Source: Pseudomonas taiwanensis (lineage in GTDB: Bacteria > Pseudomonadota > Gammaproteobacteria > Pseudomonadales > Pseudomonadaceae). Taken from it: a DNA stretch of 64,000 bases. The stretch spans positions 186,001 to 250,000 of the forward strand of contig NZ_QJRF01000040.1 in NCBI RefSeq assembly GCF_013393345.1. Direction: 5' to 3'. Each line of letters opens with the position of its first letter. Position 1 is the first letter of the stretch. The notes beneath the pieces are model-generated. The model was not told where the DNA came from. It did not search any database and saw only the letters and a list, made by a program, of their open reading frames with translations. The position numbers and the translations under genes are program-made. This document shows, piece by piece, positions 43,701 through 53,571 of the stretch.

Positions 43701-43762
43701 AATATAGACATGAATATCATCGCTAACAGAGCGACTCATCTTCCATCAGAGAGCAGCGCGCC

Positions 43763-44632
43763 ATGAGCAGCAACGAAGCCATTCCCAAGATCACCTCCCG
43801 CTGTGTGACCGTCGGCAAACGCCAGATCTTCATCAACGAACTGGGACAGGGTTATCCGCTGCTCATGCTTCACGGCGGCGGTGCCGGCGCGTCTGGTCTG
43901 TCCAACTATTCGAAAAATATCGAAGCCCTTGCCAAGCACTTTCGCGTGTTGGTCGCGGACATGCCGGGTTACGGCAAGTCCACCAAGGGGGTGAATCGCG
44001 ACGACCCCTTCGGCGACCTGGCCAGCGCGATGCTCGGACTGCTCGACGCGCTGGAAATTAAGCGTGCCCACGTGGTCGGCAACTCCCTGGGCGGAGCCTG
44101 TGCGCTTCGCATGGCACTAGACGCCCCCAAACGTGTTTCCGCCCTCGTGCTGATGGGCCCCGGCGGTATCAACACCACTCGCAGCCTTCCCACTCCGGGT
44201 CTCAACCAGTTGCTGAACTATTACAGCGGCGAAGGCCCCACGCTGGAAAAGATCACCCGCTTCATCCGCGAGTACCTGGTGTACGACGGCAGCCAGGTGT
44301 CAGACGCGATGATTGAAGAACGCTTCCGCTCCAGCATTGACCCGGAAGTTGTCGCCGCCCCACCACTGCGCCGCCCCAAGGGTCTGAAAGCAGCACTGCG
44401 CATGGATTTCACCCGTGATGCCCGACTGGCGCAGTGCCAGGTCCCCACGTTGGTGCTCTGGGGCACCGCTGACAAGGTGAACCGTCCGAGCGGCGGCGAA
44501 ACGCTGCAAAAACGCATGCCGAACTGCGACCTCTACCTGTTCAACAAAACCGGGCACTGGGTGCAGTGGGAGCGTGCGGAAGAGTTCAACGCGGTTACCA
44601 CCGGGTTCCTGATGAACCGGGTTCCGGCCTGA
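43763..44632 (+). CDS. Meta-cleavage product hydrolase (alpha/beta hydrolase)
   Basis: A 289-aa alpha/beta hydrolase of the MhpC/BphD/TesD type. The oxyanion region is HGGGAGASG, the nucleophile Ser is in VGNSLGG (about residue 110), the acid Asp in LWGTADKVN and the His in NKTGHWVQWE. It cleaves the C-C bond of the ring-opened product, releasing 2-hydroxypenta-2,4-dienoate and a carboxylic acid whose identity depends on the ring substituent. First gene of an operon that continues with dioxygenase and monooxygenase genes. It differs in sequence from MhpC at 57732, so the substituent is probably different. Confidence 0.88.
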   Translation: MSSNEAIPKITSRCVTVGKRQIFINELGQGYPLLMLHGGGAGASGLSNYSKNIEALAKHFRVLVADMPGYGKSTKGVNRDDPFGDLASAMLGLLDALEIKRAHVVGNSLGGACALRMALDAPKRVSALVLMGPGGINTTRSLPTPGLNQLLNYYSGEGPTLEKITRFIREYLVYDGSQVSDAMIEERFRSSIDPEVVAAPPLRRPKGLKAALRMDFTRDARLAQCQVPTLVLWGTADKVNRPSGGETLQKRMPNCDLYLFNKTGHWVQWERAEEFNAVTTGFLMNRVPA

Positions 44633-44651
44633 TCCCCGAGGAGTCGTGCAG

Positions 44652-45653
44652 ATGAATCAGGATATTTTCGGCGCCAGCAGCATGGGCTATGCGCTGATCG
44701 AGTCGAATCGGATCGACCATTGGAAGACCTTCCTCAAGGATGGCATCGGGCTCCATCTGCAGCATGCGGACCGGGACTCCCTGGCCTTCCGCATGGACGC
44801 GCATCAACGCCGGGTCATCATCCAGCGCGGGCCGGCAGAAGACTTTGTCGCCGTGGGTTGGCAACTGCGCGACCAGGCGACGCTCGACATTGTGCTGCAG
44901 CGCCTGAAGGCACGCGGAATCGCGGTCCAGGCCAGCTCTGTGCGAGAAGCAGCGGTACGGGGCGTGGCGCATTTCTGGCGGATTATCGGCCCCAAGCGTT
45001 TGGCCATCGAACTGTTCATTGAGCCGCTGACCACCGACGAGCCACTCGACATGCTCTGCGCCGGTTTCATTACCGGCGAGGCTGGCATGGGCCACCTGGC
45101 GATCACCAGTCGCCGGGGCAAGGCCATGCGTCGTTTCTGGCAGGAAATTTTCGATGCACGCCAGAGCGACAGCATTGTCGAGCAACTGGCGGGCGTCACC
45201 GTGGACATCGACTTCTTCCGGGTCAATCCACGCCACCACTCCATCGCGATCGCCCAGGTCCGTGGTCTGCCAATGGACCCGATCCGCACCAAGGCGCAGC
45301 ACATGAATCTGCTGACGACCTCGGTAAGCGAACTCACCGATGCCTTCCTGCGCTGCCGCGCCTTGGGCTTCGAGATGGCCCATGAAATCGGCGAGCACCC
45401 GAACGATCGCGAACAGTCCTTCTATGTCCTCTGCCCTTCCGGCTTCGAAATCGAGCTTGGCTGGAACGCACTGGAAGTGGATGAGCGCTCCTGGCAGCCC
45501 ACCACACACCAGGGCATCAGCCTGTGGGGACATCGCCCCGAGAAGACGGGGACCTGGAACAAGCTTTCCACCAATCTGGGCAATTTCGGGCGCGGCCTGC
45601 GCTCGCTGCTCTCCCCTGAGTACTCCCCGCTGCAGGAGTCGCATTCGAAATGA
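44652..45653 (+). CDS. Extradiol dioxygenase (type I, BphC-like)
   Basis: A 333-aa two-module VOC protein. Iron ligands are His in GMGHLAIT (about residue 148), His in AQHMNLLT (about 218) and Glu in CPSGFEIELGW (about 270), as in 2,3-dihydroxybiphenyl dioxygenases. It cleaves the catechol made by the following monooxygenase. The ATG at 44652 has GAGGAG 10 bases upstream; a GTG two codons earlier is also possible. Its stop codon overlaps the start of the next gene (ATGA). This type I enzyme contrasts with the type III MhpB of the neighbouring mhp operon. Confidence 0.88.
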   Translation: MNQDIFGASSMGYALIESNRIDHWKTFLKDGIGLHLQHADRDSLAFRMDAHQRRVIIQRGPAEDFVAVGWQLRDQATLDIVLQRLKARGIAVQASSVREAAVRGVAHFWRIIGPKRLAIELFIEPLTTDEPLDMLCAGFITGEAGMGHLAITSRRGKAMRRFWQEIFDARQSDSIVEQLAGVTVDIDFFRVNPRHHSIAIAQVRGLPMDPIRTKAQHMNLLTTSVSELTDAFLRCRALGFEMAHEIGEHPNDREQSFYVLCPSGFEIELGWNALEVDERSWQPTTHQGISLWGHRPEKTGTWNKLSTNLGNFGRGLRSLLSPEYSPLQESHSK

Positions 45654-47401
45654 ACAGCTACAACAACGACAACAAGCTCATAGACGTGGTCATTGCCGGT
45701 CTCGGCCCGACGGGCGCCACCCTCGCGCACCTGCTGGGCAAACGCGGCCTTTCCGTACTGGTACTTGAGCGTGAACCGGCCTTCTACGGCAATGCACGGG
45801 CTGTCTACACCGACGACGAGTGCATGCGGGTGATGCAGTCGGCGGGGGTGGCCAACGAGCTCGCCCAGGATATGCAGGTGGATACTCCCGCCCAGTGGAC
45901 CCATGCCGACGGCCGCGTGATCGGACGCTACTGGCAACTCAAGCGTCCGTTCGGCTGGCCCGTGATCAATTTCCTTTACCAGCCCTGGATGGAGACCAAG
46001 CTCAGCGAACTGCTTTCGCGCTATCCGCAGGTGCAGGTGCTGCGTGGCCGGGAACTGGTGGACTTTCAGCAGGAAGGTGAGTTCGTCACCCTCACCCACC
46101 AGGCCACCCGTAGCTACCGCTTCTCGGACGGTAGCGATGCGCGTGTTGAAGCCGACAGCGATCCCGCGCCTGTCACCCTGAAGGCACGCTACCTGGTCGG
46201 TGCCGACGGCGGCCGCAGCACCGTGCGGGAAAAGCTCGGTATTGGCATGGATGGCAAGAACTTCCCTGAGCCCTGGTTGGTGGTCGACCTGGAAATGAAG
46301 CAAGGCGAAGACGCCTTGCGCCACATCCCTTACTTCAACTTCGTCTGCGATCCGCAAGGTCCCGTAGTCAGTTGCCCGCAGCCTGGCCGGTTCCACCGTT
46401 TCGAATTCATGCTGATGCCCGGTCAGACCAAGGAACACATGGAGGACCCGGCGACCGTACGGGCGCTGATCAGCCGCTTCGTCGACCCCGACAAGTTCGA
46501 GGTCAAACGCCGCCTGGTCTACACCTTCAATGCGCTGGTAGCCCGCGAGTGGCGCAAGGGTCGCGTGTTCCTGGCCGGCGATGCCGCCCACATGACGCCC
46601 CAGTTCATGGGCCAGGGAATGAGCTCGGGTGTACGCGACGCCTACAACCTGGCGTGGAAGCTGGATGCGGTACTGCGGGGCCAGGCTACCGACAAACTGC
46701 TCGACACCTACGGTAGCGAGCGATATCACCATGCCAAGTCGATGATCGACATCTCGGTGCTGATGAAAGATTTCGTCTCCATGTCCAACCCGGTGGCGAG
46801 CACGCTTCGCAACCTGGCGGTCAAGGTGCTCGAGGCCACCCCAATCGCCGGTCAATGGCTGCGCGAAGGCGGTTTCAAACCTACCCCAACCTACAAGCCT
46901 GGCACCTATCTCGGCCTCCGCCGCAAGGGACGCAAGGGTGTCGAGGGCACGCCGATTCCGCAGCCTCAGGTACGCACATTCAAAGGCAAGCGAGTCCTGC
47001 TCGATGAAATCCTGGGTGAGGGCTACGCCTTGATCGGATTGGAAAACAATCCGCTGGACGCCCTCTCGCCTGACTCTCGGAAGATGCTTGAAGCGCTGGA
47101 TACCCGCTTCGTGACGCTCTATCCCTTCGGCGGCCGCCCCCAGGGCCTGCATGAGAATCGCCGGACGCCTGATGGGTTGGTGGAAGTCGAAGAGCCCGAC
47201 GGCGACCTGGCCAAGTGGTTCCGCCGCAATGGCCGCAAACACCAACCGGTCGCCATCATCCGTCCGGACAAGTTCGTCTTCGGACTGGTTGAAGCCGAAG
47301 ACCTCGATGCAGCCCTTTCCGAGTTGAGGGACCAACTGGGCTGGCGGCCGGACCTGGCAACCCGTGACAGCGGCTTCGCATCCCTGAGGAAAAGCGCATG
47401 A
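45650..47401 (+). CDS. FAD-dependent aromatic hydroxylase (MhpA-like)
   Basis: A 583-aa flavoprotein monooxygenase. The FAD motifs are VVIAGLGPTGATLAHLLG (residues about 13-30), the GADGGRSTVR motif (about 183) and the second FAD motif RVFLAGDAAHMTPQFMGQGM (about 305). It uses NAD(P)H and O2 to place a hydroxyl ortho to a phenolic group. It resembles MhpA in layout but is far less similar to E. coli MhpA than the copy at 59562, so it probably hydroxylates a different phenol. It overlaps both flanking genes by ATGA, which indicates tight coupling in the operon. Confidence 0.87.
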   Translation: MNSYNNDNKLIDVVIAGLGPTGATLAHLLGKRGLSVLVLEREPAFYGNARAVYTDDECMRVMQSAGVANELAQDMQVDTPAQWTHADGRVIGRYWQLKRPFGWPVINFLYQPWMETKLSELLSRYPQVQVLRGRELVDFQQEGEFVTLTHQATRSYRFSDGSDARVEADSDPAPVTLKARYLVGADGGRSTVREKLGIGMDGKNFPEPWLVVDLEMKQGEDALRHIPYFNFVCDPQGPVVSCPQPGRFHRFEFMLMPGQTKEHMEDPATVRALISRFVDPDKFEVKRRLVYTFNALVAREWRKGRVFLAGDAAHMTPQFMGQGMSSGVRDAYNLAWKLDAVLRGQATDKLLDTYGSERYHHAKSMIDISVLMKDFVSMSNPVASTLRNLAVKVLEATPIAGQWLREGGFKPTPTYKPGTYLGLRRKGRKGVEGTPIPQPQVRTFKGKRVLLDEILGEGYALIGLENNPLDALSPDSRKMLEALDTRFVTLYPFGGRPQGLHENRRTPDGLVEVEEPDGDLAKWFRRNGRKHQPVAIIRPDKFVFGLVEAEDLDAALSELRDQLGWRPDLATRDSGFASLRKSA

Positions 47402-48195
47402 ACCACATCCAGGAATCTCTGAAGCACCTGGAGCAGGCTGCTGCCGCACTGAGACAGGCGCGCCAGGACCGAACGCCTTGTGACCAGATTTCCAGCACTT
47501 TCGGCATAGATAGCCTTTCCGGTGCCTACGCGGTTCAGGAGATCAATACCCGACAGGCACTGGAACAAGGTTGCCGTCTGGTCGGCCGAAAGATCGGTCT
47601 CACCTCGCAAGCGGTGCAACAGCAACTGGGCGTCGATCGTCCGGACTTCGGCATGCTCTTCGCCGATATGGAAATCGCCGACGGGGAGTCTGTCGATTGC
47701 AGCCGACTGATCCAGCCCAAAGCCGAGGGTGAAATTGCCTTCGTGCTCGGCCGCGACCTGCCCAATGCCGATACCACCTTGGCCGAATTGCTTCATGCCA
47801 CGGAGTACCTGCTCCCTGCGATCGAGATCGTCGATTCGGCCATTCGCGACTGGAAGATCACCCTGGTCGACACCGTGGCCGACAACGCCTCCTCCGCGCT
47901 CTACGTGCTGGGCAAGCAACCTACCAGGTTGTCGGCGATGGACCTGCGTCTTGAGGGCATGCTGCTGGAGAAGAACGGTACCCAGGCGTCCATCGGCGTT
48001 GGCGCCGCCTGCCTGGGTAATCCGTTGGATGCGTGCCTGTGGTTGGCACGCACGATGGCCGAAGTCGGCCGACCCTTGAAGGCTGGCGACGTACTGCTTT
48101 CCGGTGCCCTGGGCCCGATGACCCCGGTCAAAGCCGACGATCACCTCCATCTACGCCTGACGCGCCTGGGCGAAGTCAGCTGCCGGTTTTACTGA
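47398..48195 (+). CDS. 2-keto-4-pentenoate hydratase (MhpD-like)
   Basis: A 265-aa hydratase of the MhpD/FAH-related family. Conserved blocks are [42 protein letters not shown] and [20 protein letters not shown] with [11 protein letters not shown]. It adds water to 2-hydroxypenta-2,4-dienoate to give 4-hydroxy-2-oxovalerate. It overlaps the monooxygenase gene by four bases. Similarity to the mhpD at 56922 is clear but lower than between the aldolase or dehydrogenase copies, so it was not part of the same recent exchange. Confidence 0.9.
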   Translation: MNHIQESLKHLEQAAAALRQARQDRTPCDQISSTFGIDSLSGAYAVQEINTRQALEQGCRLVGRKIGLTSQAVQQQLGVDRPDFGMLFADMEIADGESVDCSRLIQPKAEGEIAFVLGRDLPNADTTLAELLHATEYLLPAIEIVDSAIRDWKITLVDTVADNASSALYVLGKQPTRLSAMDLRLEGMLLEKNGTQASIGVGAACLGNPLDACLWLARTMAEVGRPLKAGDVLLSGALGPMTPVKADDHLHLRLTRLGEVSCRFY

Positions 48196-48215
48196 GCCTG
48201 ATCCTGGAAACCCGA

Positions 48216-49166
48216 ATGAACAGTCAAAAGAAACTCAAGGTCGCCATTGTCGGCTCCGGCAACATCGGCACCGACCTGATGATCAAGGTTATGCGTCATG
48301 GCCAGCACCTGGAAATGGGGGCCATGGTGGGTATCGACCCAGCATCAGATGGTCTGGCCCGTGCCGCGCGACTGGGCGTGGCCACAACCCATGAGGGCGT
48401 GGAAGGCCTGACCCGTCTGCCGATATTCGACGAGATCGACTTCGTTTTCGATGCGACCTCGGCTTCAGCCCACGTGAAAAACGATGCCTTCCTGCGGGCC
48501 ATCAAACCCAGAATTCGTCTGGTCGATCTGACCCCCGCGGCGATTGGCCCCTACTGTGTTCCGGTAGTAAACGTGGAGGAGCATCGAAATGAGCTCAACG
48601 TGAATATGGTGACCTGCGGCGGCCAGGCCACCATCCCCATGGTGGCGGCGGTGTCGCGGGTGGCAAAGGTGCACTACGCCGAGATCATCGCTTCCATCGC
48701 CAGCAAGTCCGCCGGCCCGGGGACCCGTGCCAATATCGACGAGTTCACGGAAACCACCAGCAAGGCCATCCAAGTGATCGGCGGGGCGGCCAAGGGCAAG
48801 GCGATCATCATCATGAATCCGGCCGAACCGCCCTTGATGATGCGGGATACCGTGTTCGTACTCAGCGCAGCCGCCGATCAAGTTGAAGTCGAAGCGAGCA
48901 TCGAAGACATGGCGGCCGCCGTGCAGGCCTATGTACCGGGATACCGGCTGAAGCAGCGGGTGCAGTTCGACGAGGTCCGGGACCTGAACATCCCCGGCCA
49001 TGGCCGCTTCAGCGGGCTGAAGACCTCCATCTTCCTCGAAGTGGAAGGCGCTGCTCACTACCTGCCGAGCTATGCCGGCAATCTCGACATCATGACCTCT
49101 GCCGCGCTGGCCACTGCCGAGCGGATGGCGCAGTCACTAAAAAGCTCACGAGGGGATCAGGCATGA
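48216..49166 (+). CDS. Acetaldehyde dehydrogenase (acylating), MhpF type
   Basis: A 316-aa enzyme with the Rossmann motif [13 protein letters not shown] and the catalytic cysteine in [12 protein letters not shown] (about residue 134). It converts acetaldehyde, NAD and CoA to acetyl-CoA, receiving acetaldehyde through a channel from the aldolase partner encoded by the next gene. By eye it is about 93% identical to the mhp copy at 55974 over the shared region. The stop codon overlaps the aldolase start (ATGA). Confidence 0.92.
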   Translation: MNSQKKLKVAIVGSGNIGTDLMIKVMRHGQHLEMGAMVGIDPASDGLARAARLGVATTHEGVEGLTRLPIFDEIDFVFDATSASAHVKNDAFLRAIKPRIRLVDLTPAAIGPYCVPVVNVEEHRNELNVNMVTCGGQATIPMVAAVSRVAKVHYAEIIASIASKSAGPGTRANIDEFTETTSKAIQVIGGAAKGKAIIIMNPAEPPLMMRDTVFVLSAAADQVEVEASIEDMAAAVQAYVPGYRLKQRVQFDEVRDLNIPGHGRFSGLKTSIFLEVEGAAHYLPSYAGNLDIMTSAALATAERMAQSLKSSRGDQA

Positions 49167-50191
49167 ATGGGAAGAAGCTCTATATCTCCGATGTGACCCT
49201 GCGCGACGGCAACCACGCGATTCGCCACCGGTACTCGATCGAGCAGGTTCAGGCCATCGCCCGCGCGCTGGACCAGGCCAAGGTGGACGCCATCGAAGTC
49301 ACTCACGGTGACGGCCTGCAAGGCTCCAGCTTCAACTACGGCTTCGGTGCCCACACCGATCTGGAGTGGATCGAAGCGGCGGCAGACGTCATCGAACACG
49401 CCACCCTGACCGTGCTGTTACTGCCTGGGATCGGCACCGTACACGACCTGAAGGCTGCCTACGACGCCGGCGCCCGATCCGTGCGCGTGGCCACCCACTG
49501 CACCGAGGCAGATGTATCCAAGCAACACATCGAATACGCCCGCTCGCTCGGCATGGACACCGTGGGCTTCCTGATGATGAGCCACATGATTCCGGCCGAG
49601 CAGTTGGCCGCCCAGGGCAAGCTGATGGAAAGCTATGGTGCGCAGTGCATCTACATGGCCGACTCCGGTGGCGCGATGAACATGAACGACATCCGCGACC
49701 GCATGCGCGCCTTCAAGGCGGTGCTGAAGCCGGAAACCCAGGCCGGTATGCATGCCCACCACAACCTGAGCCTCGGCGTGGCCAACTCCATCGTCGCCGT
49801 GGAGGAGGGTTGCGACCGCATTGACGCCAGCCTCGCCGGCATGGGCGCGGGGGCCGGCAATGCGCCGCTGGAGGTGTTCATCGCCGCCGCCGAGCGCCTC
49901 GGCTGGAACCACGGCACCGACCTCTACCGGCTGATGGATGCCGCCGACGACCTGGTGCGGCCGCTGCAGGACCGCCCGGTTCGGGTCGACCGCGAGACCC
50001 TAGGTCTCGGCTACGCCGGGGTGTACTCGAGCTTCCTGCGCCACGCCGAAGTGGCGGCGGCGAAGTACGGGCTGAAAACCCTCGACATCCTCGTCGAGCT
50101 GGGCAAACGGCGCATGGTCGGCGGTCAAGAGGATATGATCGTCGACGTGGCCTTGGATCTCGTGAAGCAGCTGAACCATGCGACTCACTGA
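49163..50191 (+). CDS. 4-hydroxy-2-oxovalerate aldolase, MhpE type
   Basis: A 342-aa HMGL-like TIM-barrel aldolase that splits 4-hydroxy-2-oxovalerate into pyruvate and acetaldehyde. Motifs are [13 protein letters not shown] (metal and catalytic residues), [14 protein letters not shown] and the HAHHNLSLG metal-binding block. It differs from the mhpE at 54946 at only about nine positions before the C-terminal ends diverge. The acetaldehyde dehydrogenase partner is directly upstream. This completes a lower meta pathway inside this operon. Confidence 0.93.
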   Translation: MNGKKLYISDVTLRDGNHAIRHRYSIEQVQAIARALDQAKVDAIEVTHGDGLQGSSFNYGFGAHTDLEWIEAAADVIEHATLTVLLLPGIGTVHDLKAAYDAGARSVRVATHCTEADVSKQHIEYARSLGMDTVGFLMMSHMIPAEQLAAQGKLMESYGAQCIYMADSGGAMNMNDIRDRMRAFKAVLKPETQAGMHAHHNLSLGVANSIVAVEEGCDRIDASLAGMGAGAGNAPLEVFIAAAERLGWNHGTDLYRLMDAADDLVRPLQDRPVRVDRETLGLGYAGVYSSFLRHAEVAAAKYGLKTLDILVELGKRRMVGGQEDMIVDVALDLVKQLNHATH

Positions 50192-50205
50192 AAGGAGCTA
50201 AGTAC

Positions 50206-51054
50206 GTGGGTAAAGTCATTCCCAATGGGAAGGTGGCGTTGATCACTGGGGCCAACTCCGGCATTGGCCGTATCACTGCACGGGAGCTGGCACTGCAAGG
50301 CTATCGAGTGTTTCTCGCCTGTCGCTCGGCGGAACGCACTCGCCCCGTCCTGGATGAAATTGCCCAAGCCAGCGATGGGACCGCTAAAGCTGCCTACATC
50401 CCACTGGATCTTGCAGATCTGGACTCCGTACGGCGTTGCGCGGAGGCGTTTCTCAAACTTCGCCTTCCACTGCACCTGTTGGTGGGGAATGCCGGACTGG
50501 CCGGCCAACGCGGGCTGACAAGATCCGGATTCGAGCTGACATTCGGCACCTGTCACGTTGGCCACTTCCTGCTGGTACAGCTCCTGCTCGAAAGCCTCAA
50601 GGAATCTGCGCCTGCGCGGGTCGTCATGGTCTCCAGCAAAGCTCATCGCCATGCACGGACCATCGACATGAGCGCTGTACGTCAGTCTACGGCCAGTCGG
50701 ACCGGACTCAAGGAATATGCCGAAGCCAAGCTCGCCAATCTGTTGTTCACACGGGAATTGGCAAAGCGCCTGGACGGGAGCGGAGTGACTACCTACGCAG
50801 TGCACCCTGGTGTCGTTGCCACCAACGTCTGGCGCGCCCTCCCCGCGCCAGCTGCCTGGCTAGTCAAGCAATTCATGCGCAGTGAATCTGATGGAGCAGC
50901 CACCACTCTGTACTGCGCAACAGAACCTACCTTGACCAACCAGAGCGGTCAGTACTACGTGGACTGCAAGGAGGCCGAACCATCCGCCGTAGCGCAAGAT
51001 GTTGCTCTAGCTGCCAAGCTTTGGGAATTGAGCCAGGAGTGGGTCTCCAGGTGA
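50206..51054 (+). CDS. Short-chain dehydrogenase (retinol dehydrogenase-like)
   Basis: A 282-aa SDR starting at GTG with AAAGGAG 8 bases upstream. NADP motif GANSGIGRITA, then VGNAGLAG, the serine in MVSSKAHRHA and the YAEAKLANLLF catalytic pair. The YxxxKLAN sequence is typical of the retinol/WWOX-like SDR group acting on bulky hydrophobic alcohols or ketones. It is 14 bases after the aldolase gene, so it is probably the last gene of the meta-cleavage operon and may act on the side chain or a carbonyl of the substrate. Confidence 0.85.
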   Translation: MGKVIPNGKVALITGANSGIGRITARELALQGYRVFLACRSAERTRPVLDEIAQASDGTAKAAYIPLDLADLDSVRRCAEAFLKLRLPLHLLVGNAGLAGQRGLTRSGFELTFGTCHVGHFLLVQLLLESLKESAPARVVMVSSKAHRHARTIDMSAVRQSTASRTGLKEYAEAKLANLLFTRELAKRLDGSGVTTYAVHPGVVATNVWRALPAPAAWLVKQFMRSESDGAATTLYCATEPTLTNQSGQYYVDCKEAEPSAVAQDVALAAKLWELSQEWVSR

Positions 51055-51083
51055 TAGCGCCCTTCTCCATGGAAAGCTCCTGA

Positions 51084-51111
51084 TGGCCGACTGCGTTGGC
51101 GCAGTCGGCCA
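51084..51111. terminator. Bidirectional terminator hairpin
   Basis: A perfect 12-bp stem (arms TGGCCGACTGCG and CGCAGTCGGCCA) with a TTGG loop between the SDR and the convergent porin gene. No long T run, but position and stability support termination. Confidence 0.65.
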
Positions 51112-51122
51112 GTTCTATCGCC

Positions 51123-52367
51123 TCACCATAACTTGAACGTGTAATCGATGTTGATGCGAAGTTCATCCACGTCTCTGGCGAAATCGCTCTGATAGTTCGC
51201 CTGGCGCAGTCGTACGGCTACACCGCGTAGTGGACCACTCTGTACGGCATAGGCCAGTTCGATGTCGCGCTCAGACTCCTCAACAGAGGAGGCGAAGCCA
51301 GGAAGCTCTATGTCGGTTCCCTTCACGTAGCGCCACATGGCACGGAGACCGGGAGCACCAAACGCTGCGAAGTCGTAGTCGTAACGCAGCTGCCAGGTGC
51401 GCTCCTTCGGATTCACGAATTCACTGACCAACAGCCCCTCCGAGTTCACATTGACGCTGGTGCCGCCAACGTAAGGCAGCGCGGTGTCGCCCCAAAGCTG
51501 CATATAGCCCACGCCGAGGGCATGAGGCCCGGACTGCAACGTGAACATGCTGCTCAACGTCCGATTGTCTACCTTGCCCGCGGCTCCTTTTCCATCCTCG
51601 CGGCTACTGAAGACACGGATGTCACTCTTCAGCTTGTACTGCCCAAACGGTACGGTGTGTAGCGCATCAACATAGTCCTGGACGTAGAGGTTCTTCAGCT
51701 GGGCGTGGTAGTAGCGCGTGGATAGCTGATCGCTCCAGAGGTAGTCAGCACCAAGGACATTCAGCTCATCTGACGTGGCTGCCCCATTGAAGCGTCGATT
51801 TGGACTACTGATCGTGAAGTGTTCACTGTTGGTCGAGTCACGGAGGGTAATGCGATCAAACGCTGCAGCATGCAATGTTAAACGGTCAATTTCCTGCGAC
51901 TTCAAATAGGCCCCCTCCAGTAACGGGGGAAAGAGTCGCATGGTATTGGCCAGAGCTACCGGTAGCGTCGGCTGCATGGTGCCGACCTGCACCTCGCTCT
52001 TCGAGATCCTGACCTTCCCCGCAACACCAAACTTGGAGTATTCGTCGTTGACTTCGCGGCTTGCACTATCGAAGGACAACAGACCCGTACCCGTTCTTCC
52101 TGGCCCGGAATCGAGCTTGATGCCCAGCATGCCCACCGCATTGAGTCCGAAACCGACAGGCCCCTCCGTATAACCAGAAGCAAGATTCAGAATGAATCCC
52201 TGCGCCCACTCTTGAGCCTGGGACTGCCCTGCACCAGAACGGAAGTCCCGGTCGAAATAGAAGTTTCTAACCTGAAGCTGCGCGGAACTGTCCGCTATGA
52301 AACTGCTTGCGTGAGCGCCATGGCAAAGCACAGCCAGCATCACGCCGATGGAGGCATGACTGTTCAT
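51123..52367 (-). CDS. OprD family outer membrane porin
   Basis: A 414-aa porin with a signal peptide ending near GAHASS. The mature start FIADSSAQLQVRNFYFDRDF is the OprD/Opd signature and the last residues DYTFKLW end in an aromatic residue as in outer membrane barrels. Members transport small acids and aromatic carboxylates. It follows the exported amidohydrolase at 52442 on the same strand with a 74-bp gap, so the pair may take up the product of that enzyme. No clear Shine-Dalgarno is visible. Confidence 0.87.
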   Translation of the reverse strand: MNSHASIGVMLAVLCHGAHASSFIADSSAQLQVRNFYFDRDFRSGAGQSQAQEWAQGFILNLASGYTEGPVGFGLNAVGMLGIKLDSGPGRTGTGLLSFDSASREVNDEYSKFGVAGKVRISKSEVQVGTMQPTLPVALANTMRLFPPLLEGAYLKSQEIDRLTLHAAAFDRITLRDSTNSEHFTISSPNRRFNGAATSDELNVLGADYLWSDQLSTRYYHAQLKNLYVQDYVDALHTVPFGQYKLKSDIRVFSSREDGKGAAGKVDNRTLSSMFTLQSGPHALGVGYMQLWGDTALPYVGGTSVNVNSEGLLVSEFVNPKERTWQLRYDYDFAAFGAPGLRAMWRYVKGTDIELPGFASSVEESERDIELAYAVQSGPLRGVAVRLRQANYQSDFARDVDELRINIDYTFKLW

Positions 52368-52441
52368 GATTGTCTGTTCTTGTATTTGTAGACAGGGAAA
52401 CTCAAGGCCTACCCGCGAATGGGCGGATAGGCCTGAATCGA

Positions 52442-53512
52442 CTATTTGGATAGGCGTGGGAACAACGGCAGGGCAGATTGGCGGTTGATCGCTTCCAGAT
52501 TCCCTGCGGCAAAGCCTTCGTAGTTATCGAGTCGACGCGTAAACCATTCGACCTTCGGGTTGATGGCATACGGAATATCGCTGCCAAACAGCACATGGCC
52601 GGGCTTGGCGAACGCCATGAGACTTGGCAGAACTGTCGCGCTGGCGGACAGGGCCGTGTCGAAGTAGAAGCTACGCATCTGCTCGATCAATTCGTCTGGA
52701 GTGAAGCCAAGGCCCAAATTGCCCAGACTCTGGGCGAACCTGTCAGCGCCGTATGGGATAAAGCCACCGGCATGAGACAGGATGATGCGAACCTTAGAAA
52801 ATCGCGTCGTTATGCGATTGCTCAACAGACTCAACGCAGCACGTGTAGTGTCGAATGGGTAGTCGACTGTAGGTCCGGGAATCCCAGGAATCAGTTCCAG
52901 TTTCGGCTGGGTTGGATGTACCAGGACAACGGCCTCGCGACGGTTCAGCTCTTCCCAGATCGGTTCGAAGCGCTTGTCGCCTAAATAGATGCCCTCGTAA
53001 TTGGAAAGCAGGATCACACCGTCAGCTTTCAGACGCCCAAGGCAGTAGTCGAGTTCCTTGATAGCTCCGTCGATATCTTGCATCGGCAGCGTCACGAAGC
53101 TGCCGAAACGCCCCTGATAATCCTGGCCCAATCCTGCAGCGTACTCGTTGACACGCCTTGCCATGTCTCTCGCCGCCTGCCCTTTCCAGCCGGCCACTCC
53201 TGGGGCCGTGAGGGACAGCATGGCAACGTCGATACCCAACTCATCCATGAACTCGATATCCGATTCCGGGCTCCACTTCGGCATCTTCCAGCCCGATGGG
53301 TCCCCCCCGTTCTTGGCAAGGTCCTCGGCCCAGAACGAAGGGACGAAATGGTGATGAACATCCACTCGACGTGCCTTCGCATTGATACTTCCCGAGCGGA
53401 AAGGTGACGAGCCGGTGTCTGTAGCGCTGGCTGCCGAGACTGGAAGCGCACCCAATACGGCCGAGCCGCCGATAATTACACCTGCTGAAGAAATGAAGTT
53501 TCTGCGGTTCAT
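52442..53512 (-). CDS. Tat-exported amidohydrolase (ACMSD-like), third copy
   Basis: A 356-aa amidohydrolase with a twin-arginine signal MNRRNFISSAGVIIGGSAVL. Metal ligands are His-x-His in RRVDVHHHFVPSFW, His in VLVHPTQPK, His in ILSHAGGFIPYG and Asp in FGSDIPYA. It is related to the two copies at 36530 and 37798 but is a distinct branch. The start at 53512 gives the Tat signal; AGGA lies 9 bases upstream. It is adjacent to the porin gene and downstream of mhpT on the same strand. The island dyad is not found in front of it. Confidence 0.83.
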   Translation of the reverse strand: MNRRNFISSAGVIIGGSAVLGALPVSAASATDTGSSPFRSGSINAKARRVDVHHHFVPSFWAEDLAKNGGDPSGWKMPKWSPESDIEFMDELGIDVAMLSLTAPGVAGWKGQAARDMARRVNEYAAGLGQDYQGRFGSFVTLPMQDIDGAIKELDYCLGRLKADGVILLSNYEGIYLGDKRFEPIWEELNRREAVVLVHPTQPKLELIPGIPGPTVDYPFDTTRAALSLLSNRITTRFSKVRIILSHAGGFIPYGADRFAQSLGNLGLGFTPDELIEQMRSFYFDTALSASATVLPSLMAFAKPGHVLFGSDIPYAINPKVEWFTRRLDNYEGFAAGNLEAINRQSALPLFPRLSK

Positions 53513-53571
53513 TGTTGTTGTCCTGTTGTACCGAGGTAATACATGTTCGACGTGATTGCGAAGTCGGAATG

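Noticed and set aside
45650-47401. Assigning the second hydroxylase as 2-hydroxybiphenyl 3-monooxygenase (HbpA)
   Set aside because: The length is similar but the remembered HbpA N-terminal sequence does not match; the MhpA-like layout is all that can be supported.
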